Shown: positions 35,099-40,485 of the stretch, one piece after another
How the letters are laid out: each line of letters starts with the position of its first letter
Numbering within the stretch: the stretch's first letter is position 1
Source: a virus
DNA length: 43,986 bases
Direction: 5' to 3' (one strand)
Virus record (IMG/VR): IMGVR_UViG_3300008448_000179
Coordinates: 1 to 43,986 of that record
Position numbers and translations under genes: made by a program
The notes under the pieces: generated by a model
Seen by the model: only the letters and a program-made list of their open reading frames with translations
What the model was told of the DNA's origin: nothing
Databases searched by the model: none

Positions 35099-35119
35099 CC
35101 CCGGACGTTAGATCCGGGG
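35099..35119 (-). terminator. Intrinsic terminator after SGNH hydrolase unit
   Basis: Perfect 7-bp G+C-rich stem (CCCCGGA with TCCGGGG), 7-nt loop, then TTTATTT on the minus strand. It directly follows the SGNH gene stop (35127) and precedes the small genes leading to RNA polymerase. Confidence 0.87.
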
Positions 35120-35126
35120 TATTTAG

Positions 35127-36512
35127 TTATAAAAAGTCGTCGATGTTGAACACACTTACGGGTGAAGAAATACCAGGACGAAACAACGTGTTGGATGATG
35201 CGGCAAGGATCTCGGACCACGACAGTGTATCGAGCGCAAGGTATCCCGCTCGTGTCAGGTGAATGGTGTCGCTGAAGTAGCCTGCCGTAACCATGTCACC
35301 AAGTGTAGTGATTTCTGAGTAGTCAACTAAGCACACACGTTGCTCTTGTGCGTTGAATCGAAGTTGACTCTTCAACGCCGAACGATATGTGATCAGCGGG
35401 GACTCGGTGGCGGGTGCGTTGACGGGGTGTGAGCATGTCATTCGGAACGCAATGTTGCTGACATCTCGTCCTGATGCTGTCCACTTCGCCTCGATAATCG
35501 CAACGAGTTGTTGCATGTACCAGACATAGTTGTTGACGTGGGCCGGAGTACCTTGGACGGGTGCGCCTGCCGCAACGTTTGTTTCTGAGGTTTGATTAGA
35601 ACCTTCGTAGATGTCAAACACAGCACAATGATTCGCTTTGGTTGCGCCTTGATACTCAGTCAGCACATCGAAGTAATGATCCCACGATGTTTGTGGAAAC
35701 GCATTGAGACACATGTACATATCGTACGCTGATCGTCCGCCCATCGAGTAGAACGGAGACATGGCAATGCCGTTTGTCTTGTTGGTACGAGCGGCACGCA
35801 TGTAGGTCAAGAACAGCGGACCACTCATCGTCGCAGGATTCCATCCTTCGTGAGTACGAAACTCGATGGGATAGTTTCGAGTTGCAGCCGCTAGGTTGTA
35901 AGTCGTCTTCCTGATCGAGCCAGCCGTTCCCAGGTAGCCGATAGTCGGAAAGTTGTACAGCGATGTGAAGGGCGCGTTGGCCCTTCGCAAGATTGGCTTG
36001 ATAGAGCCGCCAGATTCTGGGTCGTTGTTGACACCCCAGAAGTTGAAGGTAAGCGCATCGTTCACAGGAATGACAGATGACTCGTTGATCTGCAGACCAG
36101 TCGGAGTGGTCAGGCTCTGGCTAGAGGTCACATGCAAAGGCCACACGGGGCCAACATCAGCGGTGGGTGCTGAAGACCAGTTCATGTGCTGTAGCAAGTG
36201 AGCCGCAGCCGTAGTGACTTGACTGCCAGTAGCAGTTCCAAGTCCGGAGTTGGCGATGTACTGTACAACCTTGTTGGATGTACTGGAATCCCAGTAACCG
36301 ACACCTGCGCCTAGTGCCTTGTTCTCAAGGAACGAATAAGCGGCTGTAGCGTACACACCGTAGGTGGTGTTCAGGCTTTCTTGGACAGCGGTGTCCCATC
36401 CGTTGCCTCCTTGAAGACCTTCGGAGTTGTAGATGCCAACAATATCAACACGTTGAGTTGCGGCTTTTTCAACGATGTTCTTCAGAACAGTTCTGTTGTA
36501 AACTTTAGGCAT
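35127..36512 (-). CDS. SGNH/GDSL-type hydrolase, probably virion-associated
   Basis: 461 aa. Block I is altered but recognisable: VDIVGIYNSEGLQGGNGWD with serine 30 as likely nucleophile, in the style of marine phage proteins beginning with a G-D-S-N-type turn followed by GG.G.D. Block V is SDTIHLTRAGYLAL with aspartate 415 and histidine 418. The middle is large and beta-rich, with many aromatics. Such enzymes remove acyl groups from polysaccharide or lipid on the cell surface. It is unusual among early/middle genes: it sits with two small genes between promoter-like element B and a terminator. Start ATG 36512 after GGAGG. Confidence 0.68.
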   Translation of the reverse strand: MPKVYNRTVLKNIVEKAATQRVDIVGIYNSEGLQGGNGWDTAVQESLNTTYGVYATAAYSFLENKALGAGVGYWDSSTSNKVVQYIANSGLGTATGSQVTTAAAHLLQHMNWSSAPTADVGPVWPLHVTSSQSLTTPTGLQINESSVIPVNDALTFNFWGVNNDPESGGSIKPILRRANAPFTSLYNFPTIGYLGTAGSIRKTTYNLAAATRNYPIEFRTHEGWNPATMSGPLFLTYMRAARTNKTNGIAMSPFYSMGGRSAYDMYMCLNAFPQTSWDHYFDVLTEYQGATKANHCAVFDIYEGSNQTSETNVAAGAPVQGTPAHVNNYVWYMQQLVAIIEAKWTASGRDVSNIAFRMTCSHPVNAPATESPLITYRSALKSQLRFNAQEQRVCLVDYSEITTLGDMVTAGYFSDTIHLTRAGYLALDTLSWSEILAASSNTLFRPGISSPVSVFNIDDFL

Positions 36513-36524
36513 TGTTACCTCCGA

Positions 36525-36881
36525 TCAATAACGAACGAGAGGAGTCCAGTTCAGTCCGGCACTGCCGTCACCCGACCACGCAGTGACCTTAGTGATGTAT
36601 CCCATGGAAGGGTTCGTCGGATTACGAAACACAATGTCAACAGGTACATCCCATCGAACAATGGTCTTGTCCCAGGTAGCAGGATCAAGCGGATTAGTCT
36701 TCTTATGAAATCCGTCAATGTGAATATAACAACTCTCAGTAACTCCAGGTACAACTTGAAAGCGCATTGCAGGAGCAGGAGGGTATCCATCTGCCTCTGA
36801 ATCAAAGATAACAACCCCAGCCTGGAGACCAACTTGATCTGGGATACTGTGGGCTACATTATAACCAGTTTGACTAGACAT
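36525..36881 (-). CDS. Beta-rich protein beside SGNH hydrolase, possible virion protein
   Basis: 118 aa, family not recognised. Begins MSSQTGYNVAHSIPDQVGLQ; short beta-type segments with many Pro, Gly, Asp and aromatics (DGYPPAPAMRFQVVPG; TIVRWDVPVDIVFRNP), ending SAGLNWTPLVRY. No signal or membrane helix. Composition is typical of head decoration or fibre domains. It is co-transcribed with the SGNH hydrolase (13-nt gap) and may attach it to the particle; that is inference. Start ATG 36881 behind AAAGGA. Confidence 0.68.
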   Translation of the reverse strand: MSSQTGYNVAHSIPDQVGLQAGVVIFDSEADGYPPAPAMRFQVVPGVTESCYIHIDGFHKKTNPLDPATWDKTIVRWDVPVDIVFRNPTNPSMGYITKVTAWSGDGSAGLNWTPLVRY

Positions 36882-36902
36882 AATCTAAATCCTTTCTAAC
36901 AC

Positions 36903-37058
36903 TCAAATACTTTTTGGATCAATAAGTTCTTCAGACTTTACATTCACATCAGTGAAGTTGTGTGCCTCAACCGATACTGAGTCTTCCTTCAGGGTCATTA
37001 GAATGTACTCCCAGTATTCAGGCGAGTGAATCAACTTCTCCAATGAATCGTCCAACAT
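36903..37058 (-). CDS. Small acidic protein, tail similar to the 52-aa early protein
   Basis: 51 aa, unrecognised. Start ATG 37058 (MLDDSLEKLIHSPEYWEYIL) chosen because GGAG lies 5 nt upstream; the frame runs further up through the A+T-rich patch without a ribosome site. The C-terminal part, VEAHNFTDVNVKSEELIDPK, resembles VDADNFSDVGIVDIIDPKSK of the gene at 41240-41398 (shared A.NF.DV and IDPKS), and both have E-rich WE/YWE segments before it, suggesting paralogues. First gene after element B. Confidence 0.6.
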   Translation of the reverse strand: MLDDSLEKLIHSPEYWEYILMTLKEDSVSVEAHNFTDVNVKSEELIDPKSI

Positions 37059-37083
37059 AACCACTCCGATATATGTGCTACAT

Positions 37084-37178
37084 ACAGACCTCTTTAGTGT
37101 ATACAAGGTATTGGTATATAGTTATTAGTGTATATCAGTGTGTATACTACAATGTATACACTATAAGATATACTTAGT
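37084..37178. other. A+T-rich patch with repeated GTATAC words, candidate replication origin
   Basis: On the plus strand TTAGTGTATA occurs at 37094 and 37125, AGTGTGTATAC at 37137 and TGTATACAC at about 37154, all in a strongly A+T-rich 95-bp stretch. It lies immediately downstream (minus direction) of element B. The T7 primary origin consists of phage promoters followed by an A+T-rich stretch, so the layout is suggestive. No coding sequence is credible here apart from the far upstream end of the next frame. Confidence 0.45.
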
Positions 37179-37214
37179 GGGTCGAAAGCGCACTCACTTT
37201 TTCAACTCGCAGGC
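37179..37214 (-). promoter_or_regulatory. Bipartite conserved element, copy B (candidate phage promoter)
   Basis: Minus strand: GCCTGCGAGTTGA, 9 nt, TGCGCTTTCGACCC. It covers the stop of the preceding gene (codes Pro-Ala-Ser-stop) and precedes the A+T-rich patch and SGNH unit. Shares both halves with copies A and C. It could serve as promoter for the SGNH unit and as primer source for an origin. Confidence 0.5.
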
Positions 37215-37609
37215 CAATCCGGGTGGTAAATGTTGCCGATGGGACACTCCGTATACACCGTAGGCTGTAACCATTCCACAAGTTTTGCACATCCGCTGAC
37301 AATCAACATCGCACCTAACTCTTGGCCACCAATGGGTTTACATCTACGGTGTAGGAAGTGCGAAGTTATGCAGTTCTCAGGCACAGCGATATCCACAGCC
37401 GTGTATCTCAGACCTCGTGGGTCTTGCACGGCCACGTCCACACTGCACTTCACGGAGATTACCCTGCCGTACTCCATCGACCACTCGGACACGTTGGGGT
37501 TGATGCGGTACTCGTGGAGTTCTCCACGGTTGAGATGTTTTACGGCCAGGACACCCCAAGCCCTGGTCTTCCTAGCGTCACTGAACACAAGGTAATACTT
37601 CGGTTTCAT
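37202..37609 (-). CDS. Early protein, unknown function
   Basis: 135 aa, unrecognised. Starts MKPKYYLVFSDARKTRAWGV, beta-rich with SVDVAVQDPRGLRYTAVDIA in the middle and five cysteines spread through the C-terminal half (ENCITSHFLHRRCKPIGG; SGCAKLVEW; TECPIG) that do not form an obvious zinc finger. Last gene of the early block; its stop lies in element B. ATG 37609 directly follows the previous TGA (TGAATG), so translation is probably coupled. Confidence 0.72.
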   Translation of the reverse strand: MKPKYYLVFSDARKTRAWGVLAVKHLNRGELHEYRINPNVSEWSMEYGRVISVKCSVDVAVQDPRGLRYTAVDIAVPENCITSHFLHRRCKPIGGQELGAMLIVSGCAKLVEWLQPTVYTECPIGNIYHPDWPAS

Positions 37610-37852
37610 TCAGCACCCCCATCGCTTTCTAGCGGCCTTGCCACGCTCGCCCTTCCACGACCGAGACCTCGCACAGAATGACTTGTGCCTCGGGTTGTTC
37701 TTGTCCTTGGTCGGTGCTTGCAGGTTGCTACCTGTGGCACGGTTGTACTTGGCCCGGCCCTTGGCCGTCAGCCCTGCTCCCTGTTTCACGGGTAACTTCT
37801 CACCACGACCGACACTGAGGTTGGGTCCACGCTTGCGTTTCTTCTTTGCCAT
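37610..37852 (-). CDS. Small basic DUF6321-like protein
   Basis: 80 aa, very rich in Lys and Arg. The middle, GAGLTAKGRAKYNRATGSNL, then APTKDKNNPRHKSFCARSRS and the end RKRWGC match a protein seen in many marine and freshwater phages (DUF6321; usual pattern GLTAKGRAKYNRATGSNLKAP ... SFCARM ... RKWNC). Function unknown; the basic charge suggests nucleic acid or virion association. Start overlaps the previous stop as TAATG. Confidence 0.85.
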   Translation of the reverse strand: MAKKKRKRGPNLSVGRGEKLPVKQGAGLTAKGRAKYNRATGSNLQAPTKDKNNPRHKSFCARSRSWKGERGKAARKRWGC

Positions 37853-38055
37853 TATTCTTCTTCTCCATTACGCATGATAAGATTGCGAATATCATAATAC
37901 GCCTCACGCCAATACTGAACATCTGTCTCTGCTTTGATCAACTGAGACCGGATGTCCTTGATCTTGTCTTCCAGATCCACATTCTCCATAGTCAACTCGA
38001 TCATCTTCTTGGCGAACTCTGTCAACATCACATCCTTGATGTCGTTGTCTTTCAT
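37852..38055 (-). CDS. Small coiled-coil protein
   Basis: 67 aa, unrecognised. Nearly all helical with heptad-like spacing (AKKMIELTMENVDLEDKIKD, then LIKAETDVQYWREAYYDIRN), acidic end NGEEE. Starts with ATGA overlapping the stop of the 47-aa basic gene and ends TAATG into the DUF6321 gene, so it is in the middle of a tightly coupled set. Confidence 0.72.
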   Translation of the reverse strand: MKDNDIKDVMLTEFAKKMIELTMENVDLEDKIKDIRSQLIKAETDVQYWREAYYDIRNLIMRNGEEE

Positions 38056-38195
38056 TTCTTGCCTTTCTTCTTGCGTGCCTTGCTTGCTTCGACAGCACCG
38101 AGTTGTTTCAGTGCCGCCTTGCGGGTCGTGTGTGTCCCAAGGGTGCGGCCTGAATGAGACATCACCTTATACTTCTTACCTGACTTGCGAATCAT
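38052..38195 (-). CDS. 47-aa basic protein, short early gene
   Basis: MIRKSGKKYKVMSHSGRTLG, then THTTRKAALKQLGAVEASKA, ending RKKKGKK. The pattern 'KYKV.SHSG..LG.H.TR..A.KQL..VE' recurs in small phage and bacterial proteins of unknown role that form a short beta hairpin plus helix. AAGGAG lies 5-6 nt before ATG 38195; start and stop each overlap their neighbours by ATGA, a strong sign that it is real despite its length. Confidence 0.75.
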   Translation of the reverse strand: MIRKSGKKYKVMSHSGRTLGTHTTRKAALKQLGAVEASKARKKKGKK

Positions 38196-38377
38196 ACATT
38201 CTCCTTGACCGGGTACGGTCGTTCACACATACCACACTTACGCCACTGCGTAGTGTGATACATTGCATCCATGAAATCATCGTACTGCTTGAGAACCTCC
38301 TCGTGTGAGAGACTGTTATCAGTAATCAACAACATCCAACGATTGTACAACTGACTAACTAAAGTCTGTGCGTCCAT
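38192..38377 (-). CDS. Small early helical protein with CxxC
   Basis: 61 aa. MDAQTLVSQLYNRWMLLITD, a second helix EEVLKQYDDFMDAMYHTTQ, then WRKCGMCERPYPVKENV. A single CxxC is present; a metal site would need a dimer. The helical half may be a distant relative of the 63-aa and 57-aa neighbours (W...M then D..MD spacing). Start ATG 38377 overlaps the previous stop (TGATG) with AAGGAG upstream; GTG 38380 is also possible. Confidence 0.7.
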   Translation of the reverse strand: MDAQTLVSQLYNRWMLLITDNSLSHEEVLKQYDDFMDAMYHTTQWRKCGMCERPYPVKENV

Positions 38378-38568
38378 CACTTGGTCTCCTTATTCAACAT
38401 ATCCTTGGCCTCGTTATTCAACGCCGTGCGGATCTGATGCAACAGTCCGTCCATCTCGTCGATGAACTGCCCGTCATTCATAAACGGATCGTCCATCGCC
38501 TTGTCCCACATATCAAGTAAGTACCACAACTTGCCGTTGTCTGTCTGCGGAATCTGATACTCTGACAT
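38377..38568 (-). CDS. Small early protein, paralogue of the 57-aa protein at 39195
   Basis: 63 aa, unrecognised. MSEYQIPQTDNGKLWYLLDM, then WDKAMDDPFMNDGQFIDEMD. It shares the frame IP.TDN..L...L..W...M......DG..ID.MD.L with the protein at 39195-39368, so they look like diverged duplicates. First gene after the promoter at 38612-38639; AGGAG lies upstream of ATG 38568. Confidence 0.7.
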   Translation of the reverse strand: MSEYQIPQTDNGKLWYLLDMWDKAMDDPFMNDGQFIDEMDGLLHQIRTALNNEAKDMLNKETK

Positions 38569-38611
38569 TCTTACTCCTAGTAGTGTTTAGAATCAGTCAC
38601 AAAGTTCACAC

Positions 38612-38639
38612 ATGCTACGAACATCTTAGCGATTGTCAA
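38612..38639 (-). promoter_or_regulatory. Sigma70-like promoter
   Basis: Minus strand TTGACA (38639-38634), 16-nt spacer, TAGCAT (38617-38612). The context CGCTTGACA is shared with the promoters at 43408-43435 and 40452-40480. It lies between a hairpin terminator and the next gene start, where a promoter is expected. Confidence 0.55.
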
Positions 38640-38658
38640 GCGTAGTCATGGTACGAAA

Positions 38659-38686
38659 CCTCTACTGTGCTTCACGGAAGCAGAGG
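38659..38686 (-). terminator. Hairpin terminator after beta-solenoid gene
   Basis: Stem CCTCT + GCTTC, loop CGT, GAAGC then a 5-nt bulge and AGAGG, followed by TTTC on the minus strand. About 20 nt after the stop of the beta-solenoid gene and 20 nt before the next promoter. Confidence 0.5.
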
Positions 38687-38706
38687 AAACAGATGATGAC
38701 TGCTGT

Positions 38707-39198
38707 TCATCTCGCCTCGTCAATCGCTCGACAAACAATCGGATTCTTGCGTGCATGGGTGAGACTGTCGCTATGGCGAACAAAGTCCGCTGAAGTCCAG
38801 AACACAACTACAGTATCAGCCAACACACGAATGGCCTCTTCAAGTTCGGCAATCCGTTCTTTTTGGGAAGGGTCGCTCGGCGTTTGTGGTTCATCGCCAT
38901 AGACCTGCTCATTGTCGTAGACCCGTGCTTCGCCGTAGACCCGCGTATTGCCGTAGATCCATGCTTTGCCGCCGACCACCGCATTGCCGCAGACATGCGC
39001 ATTGCCGCAGACATGCGCATTGCCGACGATCATCGCATTGCCGTAGACATGCGCATTGTCGTAGACCCGCGCAGTGCGTCCGACATATGCCGTATCCGCA
39101 ACAGTCGCAGTGTCAGCAACCCAACCGCCGCCGTTGGGGTGTTGATGCGCCGGGACCAGACCGTTGCCGTCGTTGAAATCGTAAGTGGTTTCGCTCAT
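38707..39198 (-). CDS. Beta-solenoid repeat protein (YdcK-like)
   Basis: 163 aa. After a short N-terminus (MSETTYDFNDGNGLVPAHQH) there are about a dozen six-residue turns of the type [VI]-x-G-N-A-x, e.g. VYDNAHVYGNAMIVGNAHV, VCGNAVVGGKAWIYGNTRV, running to about residue 100: a left-handed or YdcK-type beta solenoid. A charged helix follows (KERIAELEEAIRVLADTVV) and a short tail. Such repeat domains act in trimeric or surface proteins; the role in a phage early region is unknown. The DNA shows 18-bp repeats. ATG 39198 is chosen because it follows the repeated GGAGAACAAGCG ribosome site. Confidence 0.8.
   Translation of the reverse strand: MSETTYDFNDGNGLVPAHQHPNGGGWVADTATVADTAYVGRTARVYDNAHVYGNAMIVGNAHVCGNAHVCGNAVVGGKAWIYGNTRVYGEARVYDNEQVYGDEPQTPSDPSQKERIAELEEAIRVLADTVVVFWTSADFVRHSDSLTHARKNPIVCRAIDEAR
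38900..39085. repeat. Tandem 18-bp repeats coding the beta-solenoid turns
   Basis: Imperfect units such as ATTGCCGCAGACATGCGC on the plus strand, two of them identical and adjacent near 38986-39021. Each unit is one six-residue turn. Such repeats can expand or contract by slippage. Confidence 0.8.
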
Positions 39199-39368
39199 CG
39201 CTTGTTCTCCATTGCGTCCTCGGTTCGCATCACAAGAGTGTCCATCATGTCGATGATGGTTCCGTCGTAAATCGTTTCGTTCGCCATCAACTCGTTCCAC
39301 ACACTCAACACGAGTTGCAGTCGTTCGTTATCGGTGGTGGGAATCTCAACTGTTTTGGTGTTGGTCAC
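39195..39368 (-). CDS. Small early protein, paralogue of the 63-aa protein at 38377
   Basis: 57 aa from GTG 39368 (GGAG 7 nt upstream): starts VTNTKTVEIPTTDNERLQLV, then LSVWNELMANETIYDGTIID and MMDTLVMRTEDAMENKR. Same spaced residues as the 38377-38568 protein (IP.TDN..L, W...M, DG..ID.MD). The tail EDAMENKR is identical to the tail of the lysozyme, because the junction repeat supplies the last codons. Function unknown. Confidence 0.6.
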   Translation of the reverse strand: MTNTKTVEIPTTDNERLQLVLSVWNELMANETIYDGTIIDMMDTLVMRTEDAMENKR

Positions 39369-39390
39369 GGTCTGTCTCCACTGGTGATGC

Positions 39391-39423
39391 TCATCGCTTG
39401 TTCTCCACCACAATCGTGTCCAT
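39391..39423 (-). CDS. Possible 10-aa mini-gene ending in ENKR
   Basis: ATG 39423 codes MDTIVVENKR and stops at the second copy of the junction repeat. It is followed by another mini frame, MSITSGDRP (39394-39365), that overlaps the GTG start of the 57-aa gene by GTGA. These look like remnants of duplicated genes or coupling leaders; translation is unproven. Confidence 0.25.
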   Translation of the reverse strand: MDTIVVENKR

Positions 39424-39426
39424 ATT

Positions 39427-39675
39427 TCATTGCTTCTCCAAAGCATTTGCCGAGTCGGTGGCTTTTCTCATTTCGTTTACTTTCAACACCGCCGCATATC
39501 TTTCAGGTTGTCCGGGGAATGTGTTTTGAAACACGGCCTGTTGTTCCCGCCAAGCCTTCACCTCAGCGCGAAGAATCGCAGTCTCATAGCGAAGCCGTTC
39601 GTACTGCTTACGCATGGTTTCCAAGTCATGCGCTACAAACTCAACGCCGTCATAGATGCTGTTGTCATAACTCAT
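39427..39675 (-). CDS. Small early coiled-coil protein
   Basis: 82 aa, unrecognised. MSYDNSIYDGVEFVAHDLET, then a long charged helix (MRKQYERLRYETAILRAEVK, AWREQQAVFQ) and a second helix at the end. The start ATG 39675 lies in the first junction repeat and overlaps the lysozyme stop (ATGA), so the pair is translationally coupled. A lysis-regulating role is conceivable because of that coupling, but there is no direct evidence. Confidence 0.7.
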   Translation of the reverse strand: MSYDNSIYDGVEFVAHDLETMRKQYERLRYETAILRAEVKAWREQQAVFQNTFPGQPERYAAVLKVNEMRKATDSANALEKQ

Positions 39676-40079
39676 CGCTTGTTCTCCATTGCATCTTCGA
39701 TCTTGTTCCAGTAAGACTTGGTTGCCGCCTTGCGATGGCCGGACGGACCACCGTTGTGAATCCGAGCAAGTTGCTCGGCATTCTTGCCCTTGCCGTACCT
39801 TGTCAGGTATGCCACCACAACCCTACGGGCATAAGCTTCCTCGAAGCAGGCATAGTACGGACGGCTGGCCAACGTGGGATCATAAGCGCACGCATCGGAC
39901 CAGTAACTTCGGTGGATCTGATAAGGCCCGATGGCCTTGCCGCCGTCACCGATGGCATCGCAGTCCCCGCCGGACTCGACCTGCTTGATGGCATCGAGCA
40001 ACTGCTGACTTGGTTGGGCCTGGGCCTGAGGCTCACCATAACAGAGAATCGCAAGGTAGTACACAAAGAAACGTTTCAT
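39672..40079 (-). CDS. Invertebrate-type (i-type, destabilase) lysozyme with signal peptide
   Basis: 135 aa. N-terminal export signal MKRFFVYYLAILCYGEPQAQAQ with likely cleavage near residue 21. The mature part is the i-type lysozyme fold: AIKQVESGGDC with glutamate 35, GDGGKAIGPYQIHRSYW with aspartate 45, YARRVVVAYLTRYGKG, and the diagnostic LARIHNGGPSG near 105-115. It cleaves peptidoglycan glycan chains. With a signal peptide it can reach the periplasm by host secretion, so lysis would depend less on a holin for release. T7 uses an amidase (gp3.5) instead. Start ATG 40079 with AAGGAG. It lies in the early block, far from the late lysis genes. Confidence 0.88.
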   Translation of the reverse strand: MKRFFVYYLAILCYGEPQAQAQPSQQLLDAIKQVESGGDCDAIGDGGKAIGPYQIHRSYWSDACAYDPTLASRPYYACFEEAYARRVVVAYLTRYGKGKNAEQLARIHNGGPSGHRKAATKSYWNKIEDAMENKR

Positions 40080-40088
40080 AATGTCTCC

Positions 40089-40385
40089 TTAGTTGGTTCT
40101 CAGGCAGAACGCTTGCTTGCCGTACACACGGATAGCGAACACCGTCTTGTTGATCTCGATGTCGATCTCATTGACCCACGCCTCGACCATCAGGCGGGAC
40201 ACGGGATTGGGGTTGTCGAACGACAGCCAGTTCTTGGGGTACGTCAACGTGCGCTCGTCGCACTCGTTGCCCAGATACAGCACCTGAGTGTCCTGCCACG
40301 GGTTGTACACCAACATACAGTCATCGACCTTGCGAACAGAGTGAAACAAGTTGTACAACTTCTCAGCCAGTTCTCGATACGTCAT
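40089..40385 (-). CDS. Early protein, unknown function
   Basis: 98 aa. MTYRELAEKLYNLFHSVRKV at the start, then DDCMLVYNPWQDTQVLYLGN and NEIDIEINKTVFAIRVYGKQ. Mixed alpha/beta, no motif recognised. ATG 40385 has AGGAG 9 nt upstream; GTG 40391 is the alternative. First gene after the promoter at 40452-40480, 10 nt before the lysozyme gene. Confidence 0.68.
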   Translation of the reverse strand: MTYRELAEKLYNLFHSVRKVDDCMLVYNPWQDTQVLYLGNECDERTLTYPKNWLSFDNPNPVSRLMVEAWVNEIDIEINKTVFAIRVYGKQAFCLRTN

Positions 40386-40405
40386 ATCCACATACTCCTA
40401 GTAGG

Positions 40406-40436
40406 CGTACACCCTAGGCACACCCTAGTGTGTACG
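40406..40436. repeat. Two direct CTAGGGTGT repeats in early leader
   Basis: The minus strand reads CACTAGGGTGTGCCTAGGGTGTACG, two nine-base repeats spaced about 11 bp apart (one helical turn), between the promoter at 40452-40480 and the 98-aa gene. A related pair, TAGGGTATTCG twice, lies at about 42864-42887. Possible operator pairs. Confidence 0.4.
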
Positions 40437-40450
40437 GCCAAAGCACCGCA

Positions 40451-40475
40451 CATGGTATTCCACACGCACGGCACT
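40451..40475 (-). repeat. 25-base repeat/stem-loop, copy 1
   Basis: Identical to 41462-41486. The minus-strand repeat plus its flank can fold with the core TGG-AATA-CCA; outer arm bases differ between copies (TGCGGTGC here, CACGGTAC there) but pairing with the constant arm CCGTGC is kept, using G.U pairs here. Confidence 0.6.
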
Positions 40476-40480
40476 GTCAA
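40452..40480 (-). promoter_or_regulatory. Sigma70-like early promoter overlapping the 25-base repeat
   Basis: Minus strand TTGACA (40480-40475), 17-nt spacer, TACCAT (40457-40452), with CGCTTGACA context as in two other early promoters. Consensus -35, good spacing and a moderate -10. Confidence 0.6.
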
Positions 40481-40485
40481 GCGTG

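Larger units (their letters stand above)
39194..39692. repeat. Triplicated gene-junction sequence
   Basis: The minus-strand sequence GGAGAACAAGCGATGAG occurs at 39692-39671, 39407-39390 and 39215-39194 (first and third copies share 22 bases). Each codes ENKR-stop in one frame and holds ribosome site plus ATGA-G start of the next frame. It marks past duplication of a gene boundary. Confidence 0.8.

Noticed and set aside
38900-39085. CRISPR-like array
   Set aside because: The 18-bp repeats are contiguous, in frame, without spacers, and code beta-solenoid turns.
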